Positions 17,004 through 26,073 of a stretch of 64,000 nucleotides of DNA are shown here, in pieces. The notes under the pieces are model-generated. The model saw only the letters and a list, made by a program, of their open reading frames with translations, did no database searches and had not been told where the DNA came from. A program made the position numbers and the translations under genes. Within the stretch, counting starts at the first letter, position 1; each line of letters opens with the position of its first letter. Location of the stretch: the NCBI GenBank assembly GCA_036271795.1, contig DATAZY010000009.1, positions 22,019 to 86,018 on the forward strand. Direction: 5' to 3'. The DNA is from Galbitalea sp036271795 (lineage in GTDB: Bacteria; Actinomycetota; Actinomycetes; Actinomycetales; Microbacteriaceae).

Positions 17004-17749
17004 CCGACTCTGCCAATGGAACGGTCTCGCTCGATGGTGTCGCTGTCGTTACGGGGGGAAGTCAGGGCATCGGATTAGCAACGGTGGTCGCCCTCGCCAG
17101 CGCGGGTATGACGGTCGTACCACTCGCCCGCGATCGCGCGCGACTCGACGCGATGACCGCGGGGTTAGAAACAGAGTTGCGCGACCGTGTGGTCGGAATT
17201 GCCGCCGACGTCACTGACGAGCGGAGCGTGGTCGCGGCACTTGCGGAGGTTCGTGATCGTTTCGGCGGATTCGATGTTGTCGTAAACAGCGCGGGAGTGA
17301 GCATGACGGCGAAGCGTCGACTCGTGGATACCTCTTTCGACGAATGGGCCAGGCTCGTCGACACCAATCTCACGGGGACCTACCTGATGTGCCGGCACGC
17401 GCTTCCCACGCTCGAGGAGCGCGGGGGGTATATCGTCAACGTCCTGTCGACGGCCGCTCATCGCGCCACGGCCGGCGTGAGCCTCTATGCCGCATCGAAG
17501 TACGGTGCGCGCGCACTCACCGAGGCGCTGATCGAGGAGTATCGAGGCTCCTCAGTGCGCATCAGTTCAATAAGTCCAGGCCCCGTGGATACCACGATAT
17601 GGGAGCACAAAGTGGAGCCTCCGTCGGCCCCCGAGCGGGCTCGCATGATGCGACCGAGTGACCTTGCCGAGGTCATCGCATGGATGCTCGCGCGCCCGCC
17701 CACGCTGCACGTCGGCGATATCACCGTCACTCCGTGGGTAAGCGCGTAG
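17000..17749 (+). CDS. Short-chain dehydrogenase/reductase (SDR)
   Basis: A 249-residue classical SDR. Cofactor motif TGGSQGIG, DVTDERSV, NSAGVS (NAG-like), catalytic Ser in NVLSTAAHR and YAASK for the Tyr-Lys pair are all in place. Arg in LARDRARL after the second strand favours NADP(H) but does not prove it. GTG 17000 overlaps the permease stop by 4 bases, so it is part of the ABC operon; longer in-frame starts would lie inside the permease gene. It likely oxidises or reduces a keto-sugar or sugar-acid intermediate of this operon; the substrate is unknown. Confidence 0.85.
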   Translation: MTDSANGTVSLDGVAVVTGGSQGIGLATVVALASAGMTVVPLARDRARLDAMTAGLETELRDRVVGIAADVTDERSVVAALAEVRDRFGGFDVVVNSAGVSMTAKRRLVDTSFDEWARLVDTNLTGTYLMCRHALPTLEERGGYIVNVLSTAAHRATAGVSLYAASKYGARALTEALIEEYRGSSVRISSISPGPVDTTIWEHKVEPPSAPERARMMRPSDLAEVIAWMLARPPTLHVGDITVTPWVSA

Positions 17750-17791
17750 CCGACACTGCACGACCGACCCAGAAGACTCCAAGGAAGACAA

Positions 17792-18973
17792 ATGAAACGC
17801 GTGTCAGTCGGCATCATCGGTGCTGGGTTTTCGGCCGCCCTGCAGGTTGAGGGGCTCAGGAAAGTTTTCGGTTTCAAGGTGGCGATCGCAGCGGTGGCCG
17901 CGACATCGCAAACGAGCGCGGGAGACTTCGCGAGCCGTCACGGCATTCCTACGAGCTACGACAATTACATCGACCTTCTCGCCGACTCAACGATCGATGT
18001 CGTGTGCGTCTGCGTGCCCAACTCCTTGCACGCACCCGTGATACTCGCGGCCGCCCGGGCAGGGAAACACATCATTTGCGAGAAGCCGCTTACGGGGGCG
18101 TTTGGAGCGACCAGCGATGCAGCCAGAAAGGGGCGGGCAGCCAGTGAGCTTCAGCTGGTCAGGGGTTCGCTTGACGAGTTGGAGAGGGTTGTTCGGTCTG
18201 CCGGAGTGCTGTTCATGTACGCCGAGAACTGGATCTATGCCCCGGCAATGACGAAGACCAAACGTTTACTCGGACTGTCCGGCGGCAGGATCCTCGACAT
18301 CCGCGCAGAGGAGAGCCACAGCGGTTCTCACGCGAGCAGGACGCGCAAGCGGATAACGTCCGGCGGCGGTGCCCTCCTTTCGCTCGGATCTCACCCCATT
18401 GGAGCGGCGATCCACCTCAAAGACTTCGAGGCGCGCGCGAACTCGTCGACGCGGGTCACCGTCCAGGCGGTAACGGCGAATATCGCGACCTTCGACAGCC
18501 AGGGGCTCGATCCCAACCGGGGTTGGCTCGTGAGCGACTGGGAGGATGTCGAGCGCTGGTCCAATGTCGTTCTCGATTTCAGCGACGGAAGTCGGGCCGT
18601 AGTAACTGCGTCGTTTGCGATGCTCGGCGGCGTGCGAAATTTGCTCGAGGTGTATACGACGAACGCGGTATTCCGTGCCAACGTGACGCCCAACGACGGG
18701 CTGATGATCTTCAGCCCAGACGCAATGGCGTTCGGCGATGAGTATCTTCACGAAAAAGTGGAGAGCCGAGCCGGCTGGGTCGCGGCATCGCCCGACGAGG
18801 ACTGGGCGCGCGGCTATCCGCAGGAAATGCAGGACTTTGTCGAGTGTGTTGCGTCCGGTCGCCAACCAGTCTCGGATCTCACGCTTGCACGTCAAGTCGT
18901 GGAGGTGATTTATGCAAGTTACGTCTCTGCCGAACAGGGCAGACGAATAGACCTCACAACATCGCCCAACTGA
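17792..18973 (+). CDS. Gfo/Idh/MocA family oxidoreductase
   Basis: A 393-residue NAD(P)-dependent sugar oxidoreductase. The N-terminal Rossmann fold begins VGIIGAGFSAALQ; VCVCVPNSLH and ICEKPL (with the catalytic-type Lys) follow. The C-terminal alpha/beta domain contains SGGGALLSLGSHPIGAA, where family members place the substrate-binding Asp/His. An insertion after EKPL (ATSDAARKGRAASELQ) is unusual. RBS AAGGAAG precedes ATG 17792. In this operon, with a TIM-barrel isomerase and ABC transporter, a 3-keto-sugar or inositol-type oxidation is plausible; that is inference. Confidence 0.82.
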   Translation: MKRVSVGIIGAGFSAALQVEGLRKVFGFKVAIAAVAATSQTSAGDFASRHGIPTSYDNYIDLLADSTIDVVCVCVPNSLHAPVILAAARAGKHIICEKPLTGAFGATSDAARKGRAASELQLVRGSLDELERVVRSAGVLFMYAENWIYAPAMTKTKRLLGLSGGRILDIRAEESHSGSHASRTRKRITSGGGALLSLGSHPIGAAIHLKDFEARANSSTRVTVQAVTANIATFDSQGLDPNRGWLVSDWEDVERWSNVVLDFSDGSRAVVTASFAMLGGVRNLLEVYTTNAVFRANVTPNDGLMIFSPDAMAFGDEYLHEKVESRAGWVAASPDEDWARGYPQEMQDFVECVASGRQPVSDLTLARQVVEVIYASYVSAEQGRRIDLTTSPN

Positions 18974-18996
18974 CCACATCCACGAAAGGCACCACC

Positions 18997-19788
18997 TTGA
19001 TTTACGAACTCAACCACTTCGGCATTGTTATCAAAGACCTCGACAAGTCGCTGGCGTTCTACCAGGACATCCTCGGCGCGAAGGTCGTCTTTACGGGTTT
19101 CATCGAATCCACGAAGACGGACGTGGTCTACCTGCAGATATCGGGAGGGATGATCGAGCTCCTGCATCGCGCCGAGCCACCGGCAGACGAGGCGTTCGGC
19201 ATCACTCACATCGCGTTCCTGACGAACGACCTCGATGGCGACTATCAGAAGCTGGTCGACGCCGGATACGAGGGCCTCACGGCGCCAAAGGTCGCGGGTA
19301 CGGGCGTTGGCAGGCTCGCGTTTGTCCGCGACCCGAACGGAGCGCGGGTTGAACTGCTCCAACGCGACGTGAAGATGCGTGACGGAGTGCTCGACCATGC
19401 GATTGTCAAGTCGTTCGATCACTACTCGTTGATTGCTAACAACCTCGAGGGGGCACTCGATTTCTATCACGACAAGCTCGGGATGGATGTCCTGAAGACG
19501 GTGAACATTCCGGCGACGGAACTCGAAATGAACTACCTGAATTATGGATACGACCTCCTCGAGCTGCTCCACCGGCCGATCCCGAGCAAGGACCCCATCT
19601 TCGCCCATATCGCCCTTCGGGTCGACAATGTGGATGACGCTCTCGCCCGTTTCGCAACGCAGGGCGTGCCGGCGGAGGCGGGCACGCCGAAACCGGCCGG
19701 AACCGGCATCGGACGCATCGGCGTAATCCGGGACCCGGACGGCGTCAAGATCGAACTCCTCGATCGCCCGGATATCCGCGACCTGTAG
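18997..19788 (+). CDS. Two-domain VOC (glyoxalase/dioxygenase fold) protein
   Basis: A 263-residue protein made of two tandem vicinal-oxygen-chelate domains (about residues 1-125 and 130-263). Each has a plausible metal triad: NHFGIVI, THIAFL and RVELLQ in domain 1; FDHYSLI, FAHIALR and KIELLD in domain 2. The start is taken as TTG 18997 with GAAAGG upstream; longer in-frame versions reach into the preceding gene. VOC proteins include glyoxalases, epimerases, extradiol dioxygenases and hydroxyphenylpyruvate-dioxygenase-like enzymes. Its place in a sugar-acid operon is unusual and gives no specific substrate. Confidence 0.78.
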   Translation: MIYELNHFGIVIKDLDKSLAFYQDILGAKVVFTGFIESTKTDVVYLQISGGMIELLHRAEPPADEAFGITHIAFLTNDLDGDYQKLVDAGYEGLTAPKVAGTGVGRLAFVRDPNGARVELLQRDVKMRDGVLDHAIVKSFDHYSLIANNLEGALDFYHDKLGMDVLKTVNIPATELEMNYLNYGYDLLELLHRPIPSKDPIFAHIALRVDNVDDALARFATQGVPAEAGTPKPAGTGIGRIGVIRDPDGVKIELLDRPDIRDL

Positions 19789-19803
19789 AGAATTCCGGTC
19801 ATC

Positions 19804-20835
19804 ATGCTGATCGAGACCGACGACCTTCGTCGGTGGGCGTGCGACGTGTTCGTCGCGGTCGGACTTTCCTTGCGCGACGCGGAGACGACGGTTGACAACC
19901 TCATCTTCGCGGAGCGCAGGGGAGTACGGACGCACGGGTTTATGCGGCTACCCATCTATGTAGAGCGAATTCTCGGGGGCGGCATCGATCCGCACGCCGA
20001 AACCAGGATCGAGCGCGACCTCGGAGCACTGGCGATTCTGGATGCCGGTAACGGGATCGGCGCAGTATCGGGCCGCGATGCGACGCAACTGGCCATCGAA
20101 CGTGCGAGCCGGTACGGAATTGGTTGCGCCATCGTGTCCCGGGCGAATCATTTCGGGGCCGCTGCATATTACGCGAACCTGATGGCCGATGCGGGACTGT
20201 TCGGAATTGCAGTGTGCAATACCGATAAGGCCATGGGTCCGCCGTTCGGCGGGCGCCCCGTGCTCGGCACTAATCCCGTCGCCATGGCGGTCCCGTTGCC
20301 GGCTCCCGAGCGGCCGCAGCTGGATATGGCGACAAGTGAAGCCAGTTTTGGAAAGGTGCTGCTGGCAGTCCAGGACAAGCGCGAAATCCCGCTTGGCTGG
20401 GCAGTCGACTCGCGCGGGCGCCCGACAACATCGGCGACTGATGCCGTGGAGGGGGCGCTGTTGCCTACTGGCGGTCCCAAGGGATTCGGGCTCGCTTTCA
20501 TGATTGACGCCCTCGTTGCGCTTTCCGGCGCGAGCGTCAGCCCAGAGGCAATGCCGATGTACGGTGACCGCAGCCAGCCTCAGAAGCTGGGTCTCGCTTT
20601 CATCGCGATCCGGGCGGATGCTGCAGTGTCTCCCGACGACTACGCAGCTGCTATCCGCGGCCTCGTCTCTGCCGTGCATGCCAGCGGTCCAGGACCGACG
20701 GGAGTCGACGCACTCGCCCCCGGGGAGCCGGAGCTGGCAAAGCAGGCAAGTGCGGGGAGCGCGATCAAGCTTTCCGACGAGCTACGTGATGACCTTCGAC
20801 GCATCGGAAAACTGACGTCGGTCGACCTGTCATGA
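19804..20835 (+). CDS. Ldh2/malate-lactate dehydrogenase family oxidoreductase
   Basis: A 343-residue NAD(P)H-dependent 2-keto-acid reductase of the Ldh2 family, which includes 2,3-diketo-gulonate reductase YiaK and ureidoglycolate dehydrogenase AllD. Motifs: ERRGVRTHGFMRLP, the substrate/cofactor segment SRANHFGAAAYY with its catalytic His, FGGRPVLGTNPVAMAVP, DMATSEASFGK and GGPKGFGLAFMIDAL. Length is normal. It ends the ABC operon and converges on uxuB with a 15-base gap. A YiaK-like role, reducing a diketo-sugar acid, fits the neighbourhood but is inferred. Confidence 0.82.
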   Translation: MLIETDDLRRWACDVFVAVGLSLRDAETTVDNLIFAERRGVRTHGFMRLPIYVERILGGGIDPHAETRIERDLGALAILDAGNGIGAVSGRDATQLAIERASRYGIGCAIVSRANHFGAAAYYANLMADAGLFGIAVCNTDKAMGPPFGGRPVLGTNPVAMAVPLPAPERPQLDMATSEASFGKVLLAVQDKREIPLGWAVDSRGRPTTSATDAVEGALLPTGGPKGFGLAFMIDALVALSGASVSPEAMPMYGDRSQPQKLGLAFIAIRADAAVSPDDYAAAIRGLVSAVHASGPGPTGVDALAPGEPELAKQASAGSAIKLSDELRDDLRRIGKLTSVDLS

Positions 20836-20850
20836 GGAGCCTCGTGCGAG

Positions 20851-22281
20851 TCAGCTGGCGGAAGACGCCGCGAGCAGGCGATCGAATGTCGCGGCGATGA
20901 CAGTTTGAAGCTCGACGTCCTCGGCGAGATCGGGAGCGAGAATCCTTAATGCCGCGATCGCCGCGTCCGTCGGTGAACTTTCCGGGAGACGCGGCAACTC
21001 GGCATCGGGTCCCTGGAGGGTCCCGCGCCGCAGGTGCAGCATCCAGCCCGCCACCGTGACGGCGGCTGCCGCGGGGATTCTTCCGGTCGCGCGGAAGTAG
21101 CGGATGACGGGGACCACTCTGAGCGGAAGTTTGAGTGAGCCGTCCGCGGCAATCTGCTCAAGCCGATGCGCTATTCGCGGATTGGCCCAGCGATCGAGGA
21201 GACTGTCGCAGTATTCGTCGAGTTGGGCAGCATCGAGCTCGACAAGTTCGCGGGCTTCCCCCCACCAGCGAAGTACCTGAGACCGGCTCTCGGGATCTGC
21301 GATCGCTTCCGCGACTGTTGTGAGCCCCGCTGCGAGGCCGCAATAGGCGAGCAGTGAGTGCGCTCCGTTGAGGAGAAGTAGCTTTCGCTGTTCGTGGGGC
21401 CGCACGTCATCGACCAGCTGTGCACCGGCGAGTTCCCATTCCGGGCGCGCGGTTGCGAAGTCCTTCTCGATCACCCACTCGTGGAAGGGCTCAGTCACGA
21501 CGGGCGATTCGTCTCGGAGCCCAGTGAGTTCGGCCGCGACCGCGAGGTCGTCGAGAGTGGTTCGAGGCGTGATCCGGTCGACCATGGTGTTGGGGAAACG
21601 GATGTTCGCGACGACCCAATCGTGGAGTGTGGGGTCCACGGCCGAGCAGAGGTCGAGGACGACCCTTCGCGTGATCGATCCGTTGCTGGACAGATTGTCG
21701 CAACTGACGATCGACATGCCGCCCAGGTCGAGGCGTCGACGTTCCATCAGCCCCTGCACCAATTTGCCGGGAGCGGTGGAACGGGCAGAGCGCTCATCCT
21801 TTAGGAGCGCGGCGAGGTCGTTCGAGATTCCCGGCGCATGAAAGTCGAGCCCGCCATCCAGGTTTCTGCAGTATCCCGCCTCGGTGATTGTGATTGTGAC
21901 GACCGTAACCCGTTTGTTTCCAAACCCGTCGAGCCACGCCTCGACCTCGCTCGCGGCGTGTACTTCACTGATGCTGGCGATCACTTCGGCGCTGTCGCTT
22001 GACGGCGATCGAGTTACCAGCGTGTAGAGACCATCCTGGGGAACCAGCTTCTCCGCTTCGTCGGGACGTCGGCCGGTGAATGCGGAAATGCCCCAGACCG
22101 CGTCCTGAAACTGATTGACAACATGGGTGTACCACGCCTGGTGGGCGCGGTGAAAAGCACCGAGTCCAAGGTGAAGCATGCGGACCTCGGCGCTCGCCAT
22201 CCCGAGATCTCGGCGGTTCAAACGCGCGTCGGGCGCGCCGTTGTCGCTGTTGCCGACCACACCGCTCACGTCGTTGGCCAC
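20851..22281 (-). CDS. uxuB: D-fructuronate reductase (mannonate oxidoreductase), UxuB-like
   Basis: A 476-residue polyol-specific long-chain dehydrogenase. The N-terminal Rossmann region has HLGLGAFHRAHQAWYT, and the catalytic motif is KLLLLNGAHSLLAY (Lys, Asn and His of the family). Fructuronate reductase is favoured over mannitol dehydrogenase because glucuronate isomerase and mannonate dehydratase are encoded nearby, completing glucuronate to KDG. GTG 22281 is preferred: CAGGAG lies 5-6 bases upstream, while the longest in-frame start (22389) would run into the divergent promoter region. Divergent from the LacI gene, sharing operator B. Confidence 0.85.
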   Translation of the reverse strand: MANDVSGVVGNSDNGAPDARLNRRDLGMASAEVRMLHLGLGAFHRAHQAWYTHVVNQFQDAVWGISAFTGRRPDEAEKLVPQDGLYTLVTRSPSSDSAEVIASISEVHAASEVEAWLDGFGNKRVTVVTITITEAGYCRNLDGGLDFHAPGISNDLAALLKDERSARSTAPGKLVQGLMERRRLDLGGMSIVSCDNLSSNGSITRRVVLDLCSAVDPTLHDWVVANIRFPNTMVDRITPRTTLDDLAVAAELTGLRDESPVVTEPFHEWVIEKDFATARPEWELAGAQLVDDVRPHEQRKLLLLNGAHSLLAYCGLAAGLTTVAEAIADPESRSQVLRWWGEARELVELDAAQLDEYCDSLLDRWANPRIAHRLEQIAADGSLKLPLRVVPVIRYFRATGRIPAAAAVTVAGWMLHLRRGTLQGPDAELPRLPESSPTDAAIAALRILAPDLAEDVELQTVIAATFDRLLAASSAS

Positions 22282-22387
22282 GAATGCTCCTGATCGGCTG
22301 CACATCCACAGATCAGGGAACCTGATACCTTGACTTCCGTCCGAGTGTTGGCTTCCATTCGACCTATATTGACCGCTAAGCTCGGAC

Positions 22388-22414
22388 AAAGCAATGGGTT
22401 GCCAAGAGTTGCCG
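22388..22414. promoter_or_regulatory. LacI-type operator B between uxuB and the LacI gene
   Basis: AAAGCAATGGGTTGCCAA (22388-22405) aligns with the other four operators, and a second right half-site TTGCCG begins at 22409, 10 bp after the first TTGCCA (22399). A TTGACC at 22368 may be a -35 for the LacI gene. The site suits autoregulation of the repressor and control of uxuB. The remaining bases of 22282-22508 show no gene. Confidence 0.6.
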
Positions 22415-22508
22415 AACGGGGTCGACGGGCGGCAACCCGGAGCGTGGTGCCGGCACTCGTCGGTCCACCACGTGCAGTGCGAAGCGCGACCAGGGAGAGG
22501 GCAGTCGA

Positions 22509-23567
22509 ATGGCCGATGCGACGAATGTCGGCGATAAAGTCACCATCGCCGACGTTGCAAAGAGCGCGGGGGTGGCAACGTCAACGGTCTCGCGGGCGCT
22601 CTCGAAACCCGGAAGGGTGAGCGAGTCGATGCGACAGAAGATCGTTTCCGTCGCAAACGAAATGGGTTACTACCCCAATCCGCAGGCACGGTCGTTGAAA
22701 TCCGGCAGAACGCAGAACGTCGCGCTTCTCATCCCCGACATCACGAACCCATTCTTCTTCGGTCTCTTTCGGGCAACCCAGGCCCAGGCGCGGGCACGCG
22801 GCTACCTCCAGTTCGTGGTGAACACCGAGGAATCCGCCGGCGTTGAAACCGCCTATCTGGCCGAATTGGGCAAATCTGTCGATGGGGTCGTGCTGGCCGC
22901 CTCACGACTCTCCGACGCGGAACTGACGCTTGCCGCGCAAAACATGCCCATCGTTACTCTCAATCGCGACATCCCGAATGTGCCCTCCGTGATCATCGAT
23001 ACGCCCGGGGCAATGGTGCAGGCGCTCGATCACCTGGTGTCACTGGGACACTCGTCGATCGCCTATCTGAGTGGCCCCGAATCATCGTGGTCGAGTCGTA
23101 AGCGCTGGAAAGCACTGCAACAGGCCGCTCGGACGCGCACCGTCACGCTGCACGATCTTGGACCGTTTGCCCCGACCGTACCTGCCGGGGCCGCCGCGGC
23201 GGACTCCGCGATCACCACGGGCGTCACCGCCTGCATCTTCTTCAACGACCTGCTTGCGATCGGCGCACTTCGGCGGTTCGCGGAGCGGGGAATGCGGGTC
23301 CCGCAGGACATCAGCGTGATCGGCTGTGACGACATCTTCGGCGCTGACTTCTGCAGCCCCCCGCTGACCACTTTCGCCGCACCGATTGAGCAGGCCGGGC
23401 GGCTGGCAACCGACATGCTCATGAGCGTGATCCAGGATCGCTGGGGAGGTCGTCTCGCCGGTGGCGTGGAAGGCAGACGGCACGAACGGTTGCCGACCTA
23501 CCTGACCATCCGTGAGTCGACCGGACCGGCACCGACGACTCCCCGCTCGCGCGGAGCAGTGTCATGA
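22509..23567 (+). CDS. LacI family transcriptional repressor, candidate master regulator of the uronate cluster
   Basis: A 352-residue LacI-type repressor. The N-terminal helix-turn-helix is TIADVAKSAGVATSTVSRAL, with the hinge PNPQARSLKSGR; the sugar-binding domain has ALLIPDITNPFFFG, SVDGVVLAAS, HLVSLGHSSIAYLSGP and VIGCDDIFGADFCSPPLTT. ATG 22509 has the RBS AGGGAGAGG. It is transcribed with uxaC (4-base overlap) and divergent from uxuB. Five related operators in the window all flank uronate/aldarate genes, making this protein the likely ligand-controlled repressor. The inducer could be fructuronate, KDG or a related intermediate; not shown by sequence. Confidence 0.88.
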   Translation: MADATNVGDKVTIADVAKSAGVATSTVSRALSKPGRVSESMRQKIVSVANEMGYYPNPQARSLKSGRTQNVALLIPDITNPFFFGLFRATQAQARARGYLQFVVNTEESAGVETAYLAELGKSVDGVVLAASRLSDAELTLAAQNMPIVTLNRDIPNVPSVIIDTPGAMVQALDHLVSLGHSSIAYLSGPESSWSSRKRWKALQQAARTRTVTLHDLGPFAPTVPAGAAAADSAITTGVTACIFFNDLLAIGALRRFAERGMRVPQDISVIGCDDIFGADFCSPPLTTFAAPIEQAGRLATDMLMSVIQDRWGGRLAGGVEGRRHERLPTYLTIRESTGPAPTTPRSRGAVS

Positions 23568-24991
23568 CTCAAGTCGCAGCCCGCCTTGAGCTGCATCCCG
23601 ATCGCCTCTTCCCGGCGGAGGTCAGCACCCGCGCTGTCGCCCGTGAGCTCTATGCGAGCGTTGCGGATCGCCCCATTTTTTCCCCGCACGGTCACGTTGA
23701 TGCCGGCCTGCTGGTGCGAAATCAGCCCTTCGAGGACCCGACGCGTTTGCTGATCAGCCCAGACCACTACGTCACCAGGATCCTTCATTCGCTCGGTATC
23801 AGCCTGACTTCGCTTGGCGCCGGGGCTCATCCCGACGACTTCGATCCGCGCGAGGCGTGGGGCATTCTCTGCGAAAACTGGGACGCATATCTGGGAACTC
23901 CGTCCCGGTTCTGGCTCGAGGCGGAGCTGGTCGAGATATTTGGCGTGGATATCCAGCTGTCCGCAGCAACGTCGGATCTCGTCTACGACCAGATCGCCCA
24001 GCATCTTGCCGAAGATGCGTTTCGTCCTCGGGCCCTGTTCGACCGATTCAACATCTCCGTGCTGGCGACGACGGACGACCCGTGCTCCGACCTGGCATAC
24101 CATCGCTCGCTGGCCGCGGATCCGACATTCCCAGGCGCCGTCATCCCGACGTTCCGTCCGGATGCGTATCTCGACCCCGCCAGAACCGGATGGGCCGACG
24201 CGATCGCGCGCCTCGGAGATGTCACGGGCCGCTCGACGAGTGACTATTCGCAGTACCTCGATGCGCTCCGGGCGCGACGCCAGTTCTTCATCGAGAACGG
24301 CGCGACCGCGACCGATTACGGCGCCCCAGATACTTCGAGCGAACCCCTCAACGACGCGGACGCGACCCGGCTTCACGAGAGGGCACTGACAGCGGGACTT
24401 TCCGTGCCAGAGTCGGCGGCATATCGTGCGAACATGCTGTTCCAGATGGCGAGGATGTCGACAGAAGACGGGCTCGTCATGCAGTTCCATCCCGGTGTTC
24501 TCCGTAACCACCACCGACCGACCTGGCTTGCTTACGGCGAGGACACGGGCCATGACCTGCCGCTGCTCACCGAGTATTCCCGCGGCCTGCGACCGCTTCT
24601 CGATGCGTTTGGTACCGACCCTCGGCTGCGCCTGATTCTGTTCACGGTTGATGCGACGGCGTTCGCGCGGGACATTGCGCCCCTTGCCGGGTTCTACCCG
24701 TCCGTCTACGCGGGCGCGCCGTGGTGGTTCCTGGATACGCCGGACACCATCACAAACTATCGCTCCGTTCTGACGGAGAGCGCGGGCTTCTATAAGACGG
24801 CCGGCTTCGTCGATGACACCCGTGCGTTCTGCTCGATCCCGGCGCGGCATGACATGTCGAGGCGGGTCGACGCGAGCTACCTTGCGCGGCTCGTCGTCGA
24901 GCATCGTATTTCGGAGGCCGACGCTTTTCGCGTGCTTTCGGACCTCGTGTCGACCATTCCGCCGAAGGTCTTTGCTCGCACCAACTCCTGA
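23564..24991 (+). CDS. uxaC: Glucuronate/uronate isomerase UxaC
   Basis: A 475-residue amidohydrolase-superfamily enzyme that converts D-glucuronate to D-fructuronate (and galacturonate to tagaturonate). Typical features are LHPDRLFP, the metal-binding HGHVDAGLL (HxH), LATTDDPCSDLAYH, VIPTFRPD and the C-terminal PARHDMSRRVDASYLARLV. Length matches the family (about 470). The start overlaps the LacI stop by 4 bases. It supplies the first step of the Ashwell-type pathway continued by UxuB, ManD, KdgK and Eda in this window. Confidence 0.93.
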   Translation: MTQVAARLELHPDRLFPAEVSTRAVARELYASVADRPIFSPHGHVDAGLLVRNQPFEDPTRLLISPDHYVTRILHSLGISLTSLGAGAHPDDFDPREAWGILCENWDAYLGTPSRFWLEAELVEIFGVDIQLSAATSDLVYDQIAQHLAEDAFRPRALFDRFNISVLATTDDPCSDLAYHRSLAADPTFPGAVIPTFRPDAYLDPARTGWADAIARLGDVTGRSTSDYSQYLDALRARRQFFIENGATATDYGAPDTSSEPLNDADATRLHERALTAGLSVPESAAYRANMLFQMARMSTEDGLVMQFHPGVLRNHHRPTWLAYGEDTGHDLPLLTEYSRGLRPLLDAFGTDPRLRLILFTVDATAFARDIAPLAGFYPSVYAGAPWWFLDTPDTITNYRSVLTESAGFYKTAGFVDDTRAFCSIPARHDMSRRVDASYLARLVVEHRISEADAFRVLSDLVSTIPPKVFARTNS

Positions 24992-25046
24992 GCCATCTCG
25001 ATTCGGGCGGTGGCTCGTCGAGCAATGTCGATTATTGTGGCAACAA

Positions 25047-25086
25047 GTGGCAATCCATTGCCAATTCGCAAAATCGGTTCTAGTGT
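25047..25086 (+). promoter_or_regulatory. LacI-type operator C and promoter of the glucarate operon
   Basis: GTGGCAATCCATTGCCAA (25047-25064) contains a perfect palindrome. Its right half TTGCCA (25058-25063) also works as a -35 box, with a 17-bp spacer and -10 TAGTGT (25081-25086). An additional left half-site TGGCAA at 25038 lies 10 bp upstream of TGGCAA at 25048. The region 24992-25192 holds no gene. Confidence 0.65.
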
Positions 25087-25192
25087 TGTTGTGTTGCCCG
25101 GCGATTGCGGATCAATCGGCCGTGGCGCGGATTCGCCTCGCGAATGCACAGCTCAGCGGCACTCTCGTTGCCGCGGGCGGGAAGACAAGTCA

Positions 25193-26062
25193 ATGAAGTT
25201 TGCACTGTTCAGCGGATCGACGCCGGAATGGACCCCCGAGACGCTGGTCTCCAAGCTGGCGCAACAGGGCTGGGATGGCGTCGAGTGGCGTGTCGTTGAC
25301 CAGAAGCCGTCCACGGAAGTTGGCTTCTGGGCAGGAAATCGCGCCACCTTCCCCGAGACGGGGATTGTCGGTCATATCGACGAGATACGGAAGATCACAT
25401 CGGGCGCGGGCCTCGAGCAGGCGGCGGTCGCAGCGTACGTGCCCATCGGCGACCGCGCGAATACGGAGTTCATGCTTGCGGCCACCGCTGCGATGGGAGC
25501 AGGGCGGGTACGGTTCAACGTCCCCAAGGCGGCGCCTGGTACCAACTACCAGGACCTGTTCGCCGCGACTCGGGCGGATGCCGAGTTCGTCGCCAAGCGC
25601 GCCGCAGAGCATGGCGTTCAGGTCGTCATTCAGATCCATCACGGCAACATCGTCTCCACGGCGTCTGCCGCAGTTCGTCTCCTGGATGGGCTCGACCCCC
25701 GCTATATCGGTGCCATCCATGACCTCGGCAACCTCACCATCGAGGGTCGGGAAGGCCTGCAGTCCCATGTTCCCGGCCTTCAGATTCTTGGCCCGTACCT
25801 CGCTCATGTCCACGTGAAGAACGCCGTCTGGAAGCCTGGCGCGCCGCGTGAAGATGGAACGGTCGACTGGGCGTGGGAGTGGGCGCCGCTGCGCACTGGA
25901 GCTGGTGATCTGCCGGGATACCTCTCCTCGCTCAAGGAGGTCGGCTACGACGGCTGGGTAACCGTGGAAGACTTCACGACCGAACTCCCGCTCGAAGAGC
26001 GCATCGCCGATGACATCGCCTACCTACGGGCGTCGGCCGCCGCTGCCGGCATTTCCGACTAA
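25193..26062 (+). CDS. Sugar phosphate isomerase/epimerase-like TIM-barrel protein (glucarate operon)
   Basis: A 289-residue TIM-barrel protein of the xylose-isomerase-like superfamily. Visible ligand-type segments are GWDGVEWRV (Glu), VVIQIHHGN (His), GAIHDLGNLTIEGREG (Asp/His), AHVHVKNAVW (His) and GWVTVEDF (Glu). It is the first gene of the operon leading into kdgD, KGSADH and gudD and lies directly behind operator C. ATG 25193 was chosen; the in-frame extension to 25010 would cross the promoter and operator. Its substrate is probably a uronate- or aldarate-related keto acid; I cannot assign the reaction. Confidence 0.78.
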   Translation: MKFALFSGSTPEWTPETLVSKLAQQGWDGVEWRVVDQKPSTEVGFWAGNRATFPETGIVGHIDEIRKITSGAGLEQAAVAAYVPIGDRANTEFMLAATAAMGAGRVRFNVPKAAPGTNYQDLFAATRADAEFVAKRAAEHGVQVVIQIHHGNIVSTASAAVRLLDGLDPRYIGAIHDLGNLTIEGREGLQSHVPGLQILGPYLAHVHVKNAVWKPGAPREDGTVDWAWEWAPLRTGAGDLPGYLSSLKEVGYDGWVTVEDFTTELPLEERIADDIAYLRASAAAAGISD

Positions 26063-26073
26063 GGACGCGGAAG

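Noticed and set aside
22282..22389. Longer N-terminus of UxuB
   Set aside because: No Shine-Dalgarno and it overlaps the divergent promoter; GTG 22281 has CAGGAG upstream.
23498..24904. Long open frame opposite uxaC
   Set aside because: Shadow; the plus strand encodes UxaC with the HxH metal motif.
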